From: an uncultured Acidimicrobiales bacterium
GTDB taxonomy: Bacteria > Actinomycetota > Acidimicrobiia > Acidimicrobiales > SZUA-35
Assembly: GCA_937922805.1 (NCBI GenBank)
Contig: CALAJV010000003.1
Span: 372,001-436,000, forward strand
DNA: 64,000 nucleotides
Direction: 5' to 3'
Positions 33,968-42,939 of the stretch are shown one piece after another; positions within the stretch are counted from its first letter, which is position 1, and each line of letters starts with the position of its first letter. The notes below the pieces were generated by a model. It made no database searches and had not been told where the DNA came from. It saw nothing but the letters and a program-made list of their open reading frames with translations. Both the position numbers and the translations under genes were made by a program.

Positions 33968-35992
33968 TCAGACAAGCGTTCGTCTGGTCGTTGGCGTAGG
34001 TGTTTTTCCAACGATCTTGGCCGCTAGACAAGCATTTCCGCAATCAGTTCCAGCCTCGTCGAAACGAGCGGCGTTGGCCTTCACGTCAGCCATTACCTGG
34101 GCTGCGGTGAGATGCGGGTTCTGGGCCCAATAGATGGCAGCGATTCCGGCCACCACTGGAGTCGCCATTGAGGTGCCAGTCGAGTGCATGTAACCACCGG
34201 TCTGATCGTTTGCGCCTCGAACTTCAGAGGGAGCGTAGATATCCACGCATTTTCCTTTGTTGTACGAGCGGTGAGTTTCCCCCGGAGCGACAAGCGCTCC
34301 AACCGTTAGATTCCCACCGGCCACGTTGGCGGGCGTGTAGTTACACGCTCCATCGCCGGCGTTACCGGCGGCAGAAACTACGAGAACGCCGTCGTTGCTC
34401 AAGTCTGAGACCAGCCCAGCTAGTTTGTTTCGATCAGTCGTACTTATCTTGTCGTTGGAAACAGCGACACTCAAGTTAACTATCGACTGGCCGCCATCGT
34501 GATTGTCGAGAACGTGCTGCAGGCCATCAGTGAGATCCGACAGGTAGCCTGCCTCGCTGGTTGCTCCGTCTCCACAGAACGTGATCTCAACTGGCGCAAC
34601 CGTTACCCCTGATGCGACTCCTACGTCTTGGGATGCCAAAGTGCTAACCACTTGGGTAGCGTGACCGGGCCCGCAGCTACTGCCGGGCGCCTCGCTGGTT
34701 ACCTTGAACGAAGAATCGCCTTCGCTAGGCGCCGCCACACTCTTGGCCGAACCGACCAAGTCAACCGTTGGGGCGAACTTAACGCCCTGGAGCGCCTGGT
34801 GAGATTTGTCAATCTCGCCGTCTAGAACGTAAACGGTGACGCCAGCACCATCACCATTTGGCGTGTACTCACATGGACCCTTGGCCGGGTCAATGTAAAG
34901 TCTCCAATCAGAGGTAGCCGATTCACATTCGGGCGCCCACTCAGATGCAGCCGTTGGCGTGCTATTTGTCGGTCCATTCGTGATGCTAGGCGGCAGATAA
35001 GAAAACTCGTCCCAAGCGGTAATCGTGCCACCGGGGCCTGCGTCTATCGGGTCAATACCGCCCACCTCTTCGTAGCCGCTATTTGGGGTGTCTTGGACTC
35101 CGCAGGTCGCATGACCGTCCCAGCCCCAACCATCACCGTCAGAGTCGGTGCACTCACCGACAATCTGGCAGCTAGCTTGGCCGTCCCAGCCCCAACCGTC
35201 ACCGTCGACATCAACACATTCGGCCACCACCCGTTTGTTTTCGGTTTCGACCACAAGTTGTTCTGGGCCACTCGACGACTGAACAACAAGCTGGGGAACA
35301 ACCGTGTCAACCTCGACGCTCTGTTCGACAACGACCGACGCTGGCTCGGTTGGCTCGGGGGCGAGTCGTGCTGGAGCGGATGGCTCGGAGGCGACTGACT
35401 TGGGATTGGCTACGTCAGGAGCGTCCGGAGCAGACGGCTCGGGTTCGCTCTGGCTCGGTGCTTGTTCAACCTCTGCCTTGGCCTGCGCCGGGGTTGACTG
35501 CGGAACTACCGGTGCAGCCTTGGAGGCAACGGTACAAGTATCGATGCCATCCCATCCCCAACCGTCACCATCGCTATCGGTGCACTCCCCTCGTTGGGGA
35601 GCATCTTGTTGTTCGGGAGAATCAACGTTGGAGCTTTGGTTCGTGCTCTCGTCCTGTTCGCTGGATACGACATTCCTGGGCCTGTCGCTAGCCCGATCGT
35701 CGGAATCGTTTTCCGCGTTTTCATTCTTGGCATCAGCTTCGGATTCGTTTTCCGCGCTCTGGTTGTTAGCCCTATTCTCGGATGCCGGCTGCGGGGTGTC
35801 CTCGTTGCTTGGATCGGTTTCGCCACCGGATCCGCTGTTGGGGTCGCATGTTTCATTGCCATCCCACCCCCAACCATCGCCGTCGGTATCGACGCAGTCA
35901 GCTGCGCTAGCGGCCGTCGAACCTGTTGCCCCGACCCCAACTAGTAAAGACGCACCAAGCAATCCCTTAAAGAACGCATTCCGTTCCAGCAT
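33968..35992 (-). CDS. Secreted S8 (subtilisin/proteinase K-like) peptidase with four DGDGWGWDG modules
   Basis: The product has 674 residues from ATG 35992, with GAGGTG six bases upstream; a GTG three codons earlier is less well placed. A signal peptide ends A-S-A-A-D. The N-terminal half is an acidic, Pro/Ser/Gln-rich stalk holding four modules of the form C-x-D-x-D-G-D-G-W-G-W-D-G-x4-C at about residues 33-49, 137-153, 259-275 and 281-297. The peptidase domain has catalytic Asp in V-L-D-G-E-I (D391), His in G-H-A-T-Q (H444), oxyanion Asn in A-A-G-N-A (N544) and Ser in G-T-S-M-A-T-P (S608). The Asp and His motifs deviate from the usual D-T-G-I and G-H-G-T-H. Likely an extracellular protease, since the triad is intact. 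Confidence 0.85.
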   Translation of the reverse strand: MLERNAFFKGLLGASLLVGVGATGSTAASAADCVDTDGDGWGWDGNETCDPNSGSGGETDPSNEDTPQPASENRANNQSAENESEADAKNENAENDSDDRASDRPRNVVSSEQDESTNQSSNVDSPEQQDAPQRGECTDSDGDGWGWDGIDTCTVASKAAPVVPQSTPAQAKAEVEQAPSQSEPEPSAPDAPDVANPKSVASEPSAPARLAPEPTEPASVVVEQSVEVDTVVPQLVVQSSSGPEQLVVETENKRVVAECVDVDGDGWGWDGQASCQIVGECTDSDGDGWGWDGHATCGVQDTPNSGYEEVGGIDPIDAGPGGTITAWDEFSYLPPSITNGPTNSTPTAASEWAPECESATSDWRLYIDPAKGPCEYTPNGDGAGVTVYVLDGEIDKSHQALQGVKFAPTVDLVGSAKSVAAPSEGDSSFKVTSEAPGSSCGPGHATQVVSTLASQDVGVASGVTVAPVEITFCGDGATSEAGYLSDLTDGLQHVLDNHDGGQSIVNLSVAVSNDKISTTDRNKLAGLVSDLSNDGVLVVSAAGNAGDGACNYTPANVAGGNLTVGALVAPGETHRSYNKGKCVDIYAPSEVRGANDQTGGYMHSTGTSMATPVVAGIAAIYWAQNPHLTAAQVMADVKANAARFDEAGTDCGNACLAAKIVGKTPTPTTRRTLV

Positions 35993-36199
35993 CTGACCCA
36001 CCTCAAATCGCTGTTATTTACCTGCTATCTGTCAACATAGTACACAACTAACGGCTGAACTGCCAAAGAATCGAGCACTAACGACAGGCGATGACACGTA
36101 GCCGTCATTCCTAGGCCACGCACGAGCAAGAGAATCACGGAACGTTCCTCCTCTTAGCAACGGCTAAAGAAGGCCACTTCAGCCGTCGAAATTGCAAGA

Positions 36200-37114
36200 A
36201 TGGTTCGCCTTTTCTCAATTGCCAGAGTTTTCGCTGCCGCCTTTGTGGCCATGGTGATATTGACCACAGGCACTACCGCCGTAGCCGAACCCGTGTCGGA
36301 AACTGAGCTTGGGGCCACACCTTCATCTGGGGCCCAAGAGGTGCCGGAGTCAGTTAGTGACTCGATCGTTCGCCTCTACTACGCGGTATTCGATCGCGCA
36401 CCTGACCCGGACGGCCTCGCCTACTGGGTTGGCCTCTACACCAGCGGTACATCACTTGAAGCGATCGCTATCGAGTTCATCACGTCACAGGAATGGCAAA
36501 CGGCTCAAGGCGACGCTGATGATGACGTGTTCATCAACCTCCTCTATACCAATGTCTTACACCGGCCAGCCGACGATGCAGGAAGACGCTACTGGATTGG
36601 AGTTCTCGACGACGGGTTTCGCCGATCCGAACTCCTAACGTTTTTCTCCGAATCAGCCGAGTTTGTGGCCCATACCCAGACAGTCTTGCCGACTTCTCCA
36701 ACGCAGTTTCCGGCCGTGCCAGCCGACAGCGGCTCAGGACGCAGGATTGTCTACGACAACGCTAATAATCGAGTCTGGATGGTGGAAGCGAACAACGAAG
36801 TCGTCGACTCGTATCTGGTATCGGGGCGGGCCGACACTCCCTCGCCTGGAACATACCAAGTGTTTTCGAAGTCCCCAGTAGCGTGGGCTGGCCATGATGG
36901 CATCACGATGCAGCACATGGTTCGCTTCACCTACGGTCGATCGTTGGCCATAGGGTTTCATTCAATCCCTCGCTACCAAAATGGCGAGCCCATGCAAACT
37001 GTTGCCGAACTCGGCACATACCAATCGGCAGGCTGCATTCGACAACAGGACCACAAGGCCAAAGCCCTCTACGAATGGGCCGAGATCGGCACCACCGTGG
37101 TAGTTCTCAACTAA
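36200..37114 (+). CDS. Secreted DUF4214 plus L,D-transpeptidase (YkuD) fusion
   Basis: This 304-residue protein has a signal peptide (residues 1-30, ending T-A-V-A-E). A DUF4214 region (about 54-155) follows, with V-R-L-Y-Y-A-V-F-D-R-A-P-D-P-D-G-L-A-Y-W-V and a second copy-like stretch L-H-R-P-A-D-D-A-G-R-R-Y-W. The rest is a YkuD domain with I-G-F-H-S-I-P (H254) and S-A-G-C-I-R (C279), the catalytic pair of L,D-transpeptidases that crosslink peptidoglycan or attach proteins to it. DUF4214 is thought to be a surface or matrix-related module. Predicted site of action is the cell wall. Confidence 0.85.
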   Translation: MVRLFSIARVFAAAFVAMVILTTGTTAVAEPVSETELGATPSSGAQEVPESVSDSIVRLYYAVFDRAPDPDGLAYWVGLYTSGTSLEAIAIEFITSQEWQTAQGDADDDVFINLLYTNVLHRPADDAGRRYWIGVLDDGFRRSELLTFFSESAEFVAHTQTVLPTSPTQFPAVPADSGSGRRIVYDNANNRVWMVEANNEVVDSYLVSGRADTPSPGTYQVFSKSPVAWAGHDGITMQHMVRFTYGRSLAIGFHSIPRYQNGEPMQTVAELGTYQSAGCIRQQDHKAKALYEWAEIGTTVVVLN

Positions 37115-37219
37115 CTGAGGCGTATAGCAAGCGCAGCGTTTAGAGCCCGTAGATGCATGCTGACAATGCTCTCGCCGACGAAGCCACTAGGGTGGTTGAG
37201 GTAGGCGGGGAGAGTTGCG

Positions 37220-38797
37220 TTGAAAGATCTACTAAGCCGGAAACCGTTACTAGCCGCGTCCGCCGCGGTTTTAGCGGTGTTCTTACTGCTGGGAACGGCA
37301 ATTGTCGGGATCAAAGCGCTCGGTGGAGACGACGAATCCGATGCAGCCAGCGAGCAAGTAGACACCAGCGGATCGGCTTCGATGGCCGCCCCAACTCAAG
37401 AAAACCTGCAGCCCCTGCAAGTTGTTGTCGGTCCTAACACCAACGAGACACCAAATAGCAACGCCCAGGATGCCATCACAATAGGGCCAGATGGCAGGCC
37501 GCTTCCTTCAAACGAGTTCTTGAAGTCAGCTGGCGACGTAATTACCGGCCTTGCGCCGGTCGAGGACACCACACCCGACGCATCGGAAGAACCAACGACG
37601 GCGGAGCCAGCAACACCGGCAGCAGTTCCTCGACAGTCTGCGCCCGGAACAGACCTGGCCGAACTCTACGTCGATGGCAAAAATGGCTCCGACCGAAACC
37701 CGGGAACCAAAGACAAGCCGTTCCGCCGCCCGATAGATGCCATGCGGCGAGCCAACCCGGGCACCACGATCTACCTTCGAGCTGGCACCTACGACACAAA
37801 CACCCATGGGGCTTTCACCATGCTTCGAAGCGGCACCCCTCAGAATTGGATTCGAATCGCCGCTTTCCCCGGAGAGACGGTCGAGCTTGTTGATGGCGGA
37901 GAGTTCGGCAGCGGCCTAGAGGTACGGGGGGCCTCCTACATAGAAGTGGCGAACCTAGTCATGAAAGGACGTCAAGACAGCATCCACGGCAGCGGCGTTT
38001 TCATCAAAGACGGCGCCCACGACATTCGAATCGTCGGAAACAGAATTTCAGGGTTTGGCGGAGCCGGCATTTCGATCGTTAAGGCAACGAACATCTTGAT
38101 CGAGGGCAACGAGGTCCGAGACAACGCTTACCGCAGTCACTTCCAAGGAAGCGGCATAACGGTTTTCGAACCAGCCGGACCACTACCAGCGAACGATGCC
38201 TACTCAATTGTGATCAGGGGAAACTACGTCGTCCGCAACTACAACAAAGTCCCGCACCACACCCGCAACGAGGTGACCGACGGCAACTGCATCATCATCG
38301 ACCGATCCGACCTCGTTGGCTTCAAAGGAAAGACTCTGATTGAGAACAACGTCTGCGTCGAGAACGGCGGACGTGGCATAGCGTTCTACAAGGCGAGCAA
38401 CATCTTGGTCCGGAACAACACATTAGTTCGAGACATGTGGGAAACCGGTGTGCTCTATTTCAGAGGCGAAATTACCGCGGTCTGGGGCTCAAACTTGACC
38501 TATGCCAACAACTTGGTAATCAACCGTTCTGGAGTCGATCCATTCATCATTTCGAGAACCGACAACCCGGCATCGCTCAACAACAACTACGTCGCGTCGA
38601 GCCCACCTTCGGGAGACAGCAACAAGGTGATTCCAGACGGTTCGTTGTTCTCGTCAACCACGGTGGAAGGCCCAGCCAGCCAATACCAGCCTGGCTCCAA
38701 TCTCGCAGGCACGGCCAACGGGGACCAGCAGCCTTCCTACGACTTCTTCGGCAAGCCGCGACCAAGCACAGGCGCTGTAGGCGCCATTGAGCCATAG
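37220..38797 (+). CDS. Secreted right-handed beta-helix protein
   Basis: This 525-residue protein starts at TTG 37220, with GGGGAGAG eight bases upstream. An N-terminal membrane anchor (about residues 9-33) is followed by an acidic and Pro-rich linker to about residue 145. A DUF1565/pectate-lyase-like helix opens L-Y-V-D-G-K-N-G-S-D-R-N-P-G-T, a hallmark of secreted beta-helix glycan enzymes. Repeating N-x-I/V-x-x-N stacks continue to about residue 470 (I-E-G-N-E-V-R-D-N, I-E-N-N-V-C-V-E-N). The tail D-F-F-G-K-P-R-P and G-A-V-G-A-I-E-P is typical of such proteins. The substrate is unknown; a polysaccharide is likely. Confidence 0.82.
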   Translation: MKDLLSRKPLLAASAAVLAVFLLLGTAIVGIKALGGDDESDAASEQVDTSGSASMAAPTQENLQPLQVVVGPNTNETPNSNAQDAITIGPDGRPLPSNEFLKSAGDVITGLAPVEDTTPDASEEPTTAEPATPAAVPRQSAPGTDLAELYVDGKNGSDRNPGTKDKPFRRPIDAMRRANPGTTIYLRAGTYDTNTHGAFTMLRSGTPQNWIRIAAFPGETVELVDGGEFGSGLEVRGASYIEVANLVMKGRQDSIHGSGVFIKDGAHDIRIVGNRISGFGGAGISIVKATNILIEGNEVRDNAYRSHFQGSGITVFEPAGPLPANDAYSIVIRGNYVVRNYNKVPHHTRNEVTDGNCIIIDRSDLVGFKGKTLIENNVCVENGGRGIAFYKASNILVRNNTLVRDMWETGVLYFRGEITAVWGSNLTYANNLVINRSGVDPFIISRTDNPASLNNNYVASSPPSGDSNKVIPDGSLFSSTTVEGPASQYQPGSNLAGTANGDQQPSYDFFGKPRPSTGAVGAIEP

Positions 38798-38860
38798 CAA
38801 CCGTGAGTCCGGCTACGACAAGCTTGCGGTTCAAGCCCACCTGACATCCGACCAAAAACA

Positions 38861-38890
38861 GATCAACGACTCTCGAAAGAGTCGTTGATC
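38861..38890. terminator. Bidirectional terminator, 13-bp perfect stem
   Basis: GATCAACGACTCT (38861-38873) pairs with AGAGTCGTTGATC (38878-38890) around CGAA. A T-rich tract follows on both strands: TTGTAATTTT on the plus strand and TGTTTTT on the minus strand. It can end both the beta-helix transcript and the minus-strand tRNA-Gly transcript. Confidence 0.88.
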
Positions 38891-38901
38891 TTGTAATTTT
38901 G

Positions 38902-38977
38902 TGGAGCGGACGACGAGATTTGAACCCGCGACCCTCACCTTGGCAAGGTGATGCTCTACCAGCTGAGCTACGTCCGC
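38902..38977 (-). tRNA. tRNA-Gly (anticodon GCC), CCA encoded
   Basis: The minus strand gives acceptor GCGGACG/CGTCCGC, discriminator U, then an encoded CCA. The D arm is GCTC...GAGC, the anticodon stem TCACC/GGTGA with loop TTGCCAA, and the T arm GCGGG-TTCAAAT-CTCGT with two G-U pairs. The anticodon GCC reads GGC/GGU. The other two tRNA genes in the window do not encode CCA. Confidence 0.93.
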
Positions 38978-39136
38978 ATGACTTGTAGACCGAGTATACC
39001 GAGCAACCGCCAATGTTGACCGGGATTTCCTGCCGCTTTTACCAGGAAGCCAAATTGCCTCCAGATTTGTTGGTTCAGTGGCTCGTGAAGGCCGATTGTT
39101 GTGGTATCTACGCTGGTATTGGTGAGTACAGGCTGG

Positions 39137-39751
39137 CTAGGTTTCAGATTTATGAGCCTTATAGCTATCGAGCATAGATTGCGTGATCCGCTCCCAGGCC
39201 TCGTCGCTGATAGCGCGACCTGCCTTCCCCGGACCAGCGTCGGAGCTGTCAATCTCGTCGGCGCTGTCGAGAACCAACTGATCCGGGTCGCTCCCAATCA
39301 CGGGTCTATCGTGATCGCAACGTTCGGATTCGTAGTCAAACGGGGATGGTTGAGCCTCAAGCTTGGCAATAGCGAACGGCTGCGAATCGGCTTTGGCCGC
39401 TTCTTCGCTCCTAACAGCATCGGCGATGGCGGCAATTCCTCGCAGCGACGCAGGCTGGGCCGCTGGGCTTTGTTCAGGTGCGTTCGGGCCTCCACTGTCC
39501 AAAACCCTGGGCTGGGCCGCTTGTGCCCCTACGCCAGCCACGATCGGCTTTTCCGGCTCGATTGGTGCAAAGTCTCGAAGTGGGCCTTCTAGCGCCGCCA
39601 GTCGTTCTGCCACCTGTTTAGGGCTGGTAAACCGCCAGTACCAGACGGTAAGCGCAGTCATGATTCCGGCGATCGCCAATAAACATCCAATTAGAAACGC
39701 GATTGAACGACCTGTACCGTCGGTCTCGGCGGCTAGAACCACGACGAACAC
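39137..39751 (-). CDS. Hypothetical single-pass membrane protein
   Basis: This 204-residue frame starts at GTG 39751 and has one clear membrane segment (about residues 17-39) followed by W-Y-W-R-F and a hydrophilic, Ala/Glu/Pro-rich cytoplasmic region. I recognise no family. Acidic composition and frame use resemble neighbouring real genes, and no better frame exists on the other strand. It lies alone between tRNA-Gly and the polyol locus. Confidence 0.5.
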   Translation of the reverse strand: MFVVVLAAETDGTGRSIAFLIGCLLAIAGIMTALTVWYWRFTSPKQVAERLAALEGPLRDFAPIEPEKPIVAGVGAQAAQPRVLDSGGPNAPEQSPAAQPASLRGIAAIADAVRSEEAAKADSQPFAIAKLEAQPSPFDYESERCDHDRPVIGSDPDQLVLDSADEIDSSDAGPGKAGRAISDEAWERITQSMLDSYKAHKSET

Positions 39752-39824
39752 GGATAGAACGTAGCAGCTATTGCGGGCTCCTTCACCAATGCAGGCGAAA
39801 GACGTACTGGTGATAGACCGTCGG

Positions 39825-40670
39825 CTATGAAGCTCCGCCCGAGATCTCCAGGTTGACCCCGGTTAGGTATGAGGCCTGATCGCTCAACAAGAACGAAACT
39901 GCGTCGGCCACTTCATCTAGCGACCCGTAACGACCTAGCGGGATTTGAGCGATCATTTCATCTGCTACGTCGGTCGGGTTCGAGGAATAGTGGGAACTGT
40001 TTGCGGCGGCCTGCAGCTCGACTTGGCGCTCCCACATCATTCCTGGACCAATGAATCCAGGGCTTACTGAATTCACTCGAATTGAGAAAGCGGCCAAGTC
40101 CTTGGCCGCAGATTTGGTAATACCGATGACGGCGAACTTCGAGGCACTGTAGGCCGACATATTCGGAGCACCACCAACACCTGCCATCGAAGCGGTGTTA
40201 ACAATTGCTCCCGGTCGACCAGCCGATCGAAGAACACGAGCTACGGCCTGCAAGACAATGAACACACCAGCAACGTTGACATCAAGCACTCGCCGCATGT
40301 CGTCGATCGAATAGTCAGCGATGCTGGTGAACGCTCCTTGATACCCGGCGTTGTTAAACAACAAGTCGACCGGACCGAAGGTGGATGTAATGTCGTCGAC
40401 CGCAGCATTGACCGCTTCGGCCTCGGTGACGTCGAACGTCGAGGTTGCCACTACACCCGATAGAGAGACCTTTTCACATTCTTGCACGGTCTTGGACAAA
40501 CCGTCAGCGGCTTGGGCCAAGTCGGCGAGCACTACATCTGCGCCTTGGCTAGCGAGTTTCGCTGCCGTCGTGCGGCCAATATCGCCAGCGGCCCCGGTGA
40601 CCAGAGCTACTTTTCCATCGAGATTGCCGTGACCTGGTGACGTGATTTCGGTTTGGGATTGTTTGACCAC
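39825..40670 (-). CDS. SDR-family NAD(P)-dependent dehydrogenase
   Basis: This classical short-chain dehydrogenase has 281 residues from GTG 40670, with AGGTGA five bases upstream; a GTG three codons earlier lies inside that site. It has T-G-A-A-G-D-I-G for cofactor binding, N-N-A-G, a catalytic Ser in N-T-A-S-M-A-G and Y-S-A-S-K. An Asp at the end of the second strand (V-L-A-D-L) suggests NAD over NADP. It lies 172 bases downstream of a sugar ABC ATPase gene on the same strand, in the position occupied by SmoS sorbitol dehydrogenase in the Rhodobacter smo operon. Oxidation of a polyol is therefore a reasonable inference. Confidence 0.8.
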   Translation of the reverse strand: MVKQSQTEITSPGHGNLDGKVALVTGAAGDIGRTTAAKLASQGADVVLADLAQAADGLSKTVQECEKVSLSGVVATSTFDVTEAEAVNAAVDDITSTFGPVDLLFNNAGYQGAFTSIADYSIDDMRRVLDVNVAGVFIVLQAVARVLRSAGRPGAIVNTASMAGVGGAPNMSAYSASKFAVIGITKSAAKDLAAFSIRVNSVSPGFIGPGMMWERQVELQAAANSSHYSSNPTDVADEMIAQIPLGRYGSLDEVADAVSFLLSDQASYLTGVNLEISGGAS

Positions 40671-40842
40671 AAGCTTCACCTGCCTATGCGATTGGCGCTG
40701 ACCCCAACCGTACTCTCATCAGCGCGGTCTTGTTCAGCGTGGCGAGGTTCGGTCTGTGAAACCGATCGGCACGACCCTCGCACACCACCGTTCAATTTGG
40801 GGAGAGAACTAATGGATGGTGTGCGAAGATCGGCGAACTTGT

Positions 40843-41967
40843 TTAGGACTTGTCGTCCTGTGCGTGCGAGTCAACCCGGTCGCCGTCGTTATCGAACAGG
40901 TGGACCGGTCCAGTAATACTGATCTCGACGTTGTCGTCTCGGGTGATTGAGGTCTCACCCTCGTCTCGTACTACCAGAGTTTGCTTGGCGTCTGGCTTGT
41001 CGCCGTCAACCTCGACGTGGACAAATGCTTCAGAACCAAGCTCTTCCACAACGGTGACGCGCCCTTTGACTGCTCCAGAATCGGATCCAGGCTCGGAAAA
41101 ACTCAGATGTTCAGGACGAACGCCAAAGGTGAACGAGCCGGACTTGCGTTTGTCGGCGTCCTTGGCCATATCGGCTGTCAGCGTATGGCTTTGACCGCAG
41201 AAGTTGACCACTCCTCCCTTCGGCTTCGCAACTGAAATCAGATTCATGGCCGGCGATCCTATAAAGCCAGCAACGAACAAATTCGATGGCCGGCTGTAAA
41301 GATTTCGAGGAGTGTCAACTTGTTGCAAGACGCCAAAGTTAAGAACCGCGACCCGATCGCCCATCGTCATGGCCTCGACTTGATCGTGAGTTACATACAC
41401 AGTCGTAACTCCAAGGCGAGCCTGTAAGTCGGCCAGCTCGGTTCGGGTTTGCACTCGTAGCTTGGCGTCGAGGTTCGACAATGGCTCGTCCATCAAGAAA
41501 ACTTGTGGTTCACGAACAATTGCGCGACCCATCGCCACTCGCTGACGTTGACCACCAGAAAGGTTCTTCGGTTTTCGATCCAGATAGTCTTCTAGATCCA
41601 AGATCCGCGCTGCCTCTTCGACTCGCTTGCGTCGTTCATCAGCCGGAACGCCTTTTTGTTTGAGCGCGAAACCCATGTTGGCGGCCACTGTCATGTTCGG
41701 ATACAACGCGTAGTTCTGAAATACCATGGCGATATCCCGGTCTCGCGGCGGCGTAAGTGTGACGTCTACATCGTTGATGTAGACGCTGCCTCGGTCGACA
41801 AATTCGAGCCCGGCCAACATTCGCAATGCAGTTGATTTTCCTGAACCGGATGGACCCACTAGAACAAGGAATTCGCCGTCGGCAATGTCAAGGTCAAGCT
41901 CGTTGACCGCTGGCGCGTCTGTTCCAGGATAAATTCGACTGGCTGCTTCGTATCGAACTCTAGCCAT
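40843..41967 (-). CDS. Carbohydrate ABC transporter ATP-binding protein (MsmK/UgpC/SmoK type)
   Basis: This 374-residue ATPase of the MalK class has Walker A G-P-S-G-S-G-K-S-T, a Q loop in M-V-F-Q-N-Y-A-L-Y-P, signature L-S-G-G-Q-R-Q-R, Walker B V-F-L-M-D-E-P-L-S-N-L-D and the switch H in V-T-H-D-Q-V-E-A. A C-terminal TOBE-type domain includes G-V-R-P-E-H. It starts at ATG 41967 with a strong GGAGGAG site six bases upstream. It belongs to a sugar or polyol importer with the two permeases and binding protein just upstream. MsmK-class ATPases may serve several importers. Confidence 0.9.
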   Translation of the reverse strand: MARVRYEAASRIYPGTDAPAVNELDLDIADGEFLVLVGPSGSGKSTALRMLAGLEFVDRGSVYINDVDVTLTPPRDRDIAMVFQNYALYPNMTVAANMGFALKQKGVPADERRKRVEEAARILDLEDYLDRKPKNLSGGQRQRVAMGRAIVREPQVFLMDEPLSNLDAKLRVQTRTELADLQARLGVTTVYVTHDQVEAMTMGDRVAVLNFGVLQQVDTPRNLYSRPSNLFVAGFIGSPAMNLISVAKPKGGVVNFCGQSHTLTADMAKDADKRKSGSFTFGVRPEHLSFSEPGSDSGAVKGRVTVVEELGSEAFVHVEVDGDKPDAKQTLVVRDEGETSITRDDNVEISITGPVHLFDNDGDRVDSHAQDDKS

Positions 41968-42081
41968 TCACTGCTCCTCCACGTAGAAAATCCCTTAGAT
42001 ACCCAGTTGAATATCTGGGTTGGTCTCCGACTGGGCAGGCCAGTAGGCCTTTCACCGGTCGAACAAATCGAGTTACCGCCA

Positions 42082-42939
42082 TTACTTGATTGCCCCCATT
42101 GCCAAGCCTCGAATCATCCGTTTTTGTGCTGCCCATCCTGCCAACACAACCGGAATAGTTGCGATCGTCGACGCCGCAGACAACTTCGCTAGAAAGTTGC
42201 CTCGGGCGGTGAGGTTAGAAACAACCCAGATAGGCATGGTCGATCCAGAGCCGTTGCTTAGCTGGACGGCAAGGAAATATTCATTCCAGGCAAAGATGAC
42301 GCACAATAAAGCTGTGGCGGCTAGACCAGGCGCCACGATCGGAAGTATTACTGATCGGATCTGGCCAAACACGCCGCAACCATCAATCTCGGCCGCCTCT
42401 ATCAGTTCTTTAGGTACTTCTTGGAAGAACGATCTAAGCATCCAAACAGCTAGTGGCAAGTTCATTGCGGTGTAGAGAACAATGATAAAGAGCCGTGAAT
42501 TCAACATCCCAAGATTGGTTGCGATTACATACAAGGGAAGAATCGAGGCAACGACCGGCAGGAACTTTGTCGAGATAAAGAAGAACAGAACATCGCGCCA
42601 TTTCGCGATTGGTCGAATCGACAATGAATACGCCGCCGGGACGGCCAGCAGCAAGACCAAAACAGTCGAGATCGATACAGCCCACATTGAATTGGCAAAC
42701 GCTTCGGAGAACGTAAGGATGCCTGTGGTATCAGCGGTGGCTTCTCGGTATCGATCGAGCGTTGGATCAAAGAAGAGTTTCGGATCGGAGTTGGCATCGA
42801 CCTCTTCTTTGAAACCGTTGAGCACCATCCAGAAGATGGGGAAGAAAAAGATAAGGCCGACGATCCAAGCCAGCAGACCGAAAATGAATGTTGCAAACCT
42901 GGATTGACCAACAATGCGGCCGGTACCGGAGTCGCTCAT
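42082..42939 (-). CDS. Carbohydrate ABC transporter permease, MalG/SmoG type
   Basis: This 285-residue inner-membrane permease has six hydrophobic segments. It carries the EAA-loop pattern of binding-protein-dependent importers, E-L-I-E-A-A-E-I-D-G-C-G, which contacts the ATPase. S-L-I-V/L-L-Y-T-A-M-N-L-P-L-A-V-W-M-L precedes it, as in MalG relatives. Its ATG overlaps the upstream permease stop by four bases. A 114-base gap separates it from the ATPase gene. Confidence 0.88.
   Translation of the reverse strand: MSDSGTGRIVGQSRFATFIFGLLAWIVGLIFFFPIFWMVLNGFKEEVDANSDPKLFFDPTLDRYREATADTTGILTFSEAFANSMWAVSISTVLVLLLAVPAAYSLSIRPIAKWRDVLFFFISTKFLPVVASILPLYVIATNLGMLNSRLFIIVLYTAMNLPLAVWMLRSFFQEVPKELIEAAEIDGCGVFGQIRSVILPIVAPGLAATALLCVIFAWNEYFLAVQLSNGSGSTMPIWVVSNLTARGNFLAKLSAASTIATIPVVLAGWAAQKRMIRGLAMGAIK

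Noticed and set aside
35304..35996. 230-codon plus-strand frame opposite the protease stalk
   Set aside because: It mirrors the repetitive stalk; the minus-strand frame has a signal peptide, a ribosome site and a catalytic triad.
38831..39013. 60-codon minus-strand frame across tRNA-Gly
   Set aside because: It overlaps a tRNA gene and a terminator, so it cannot be coding.
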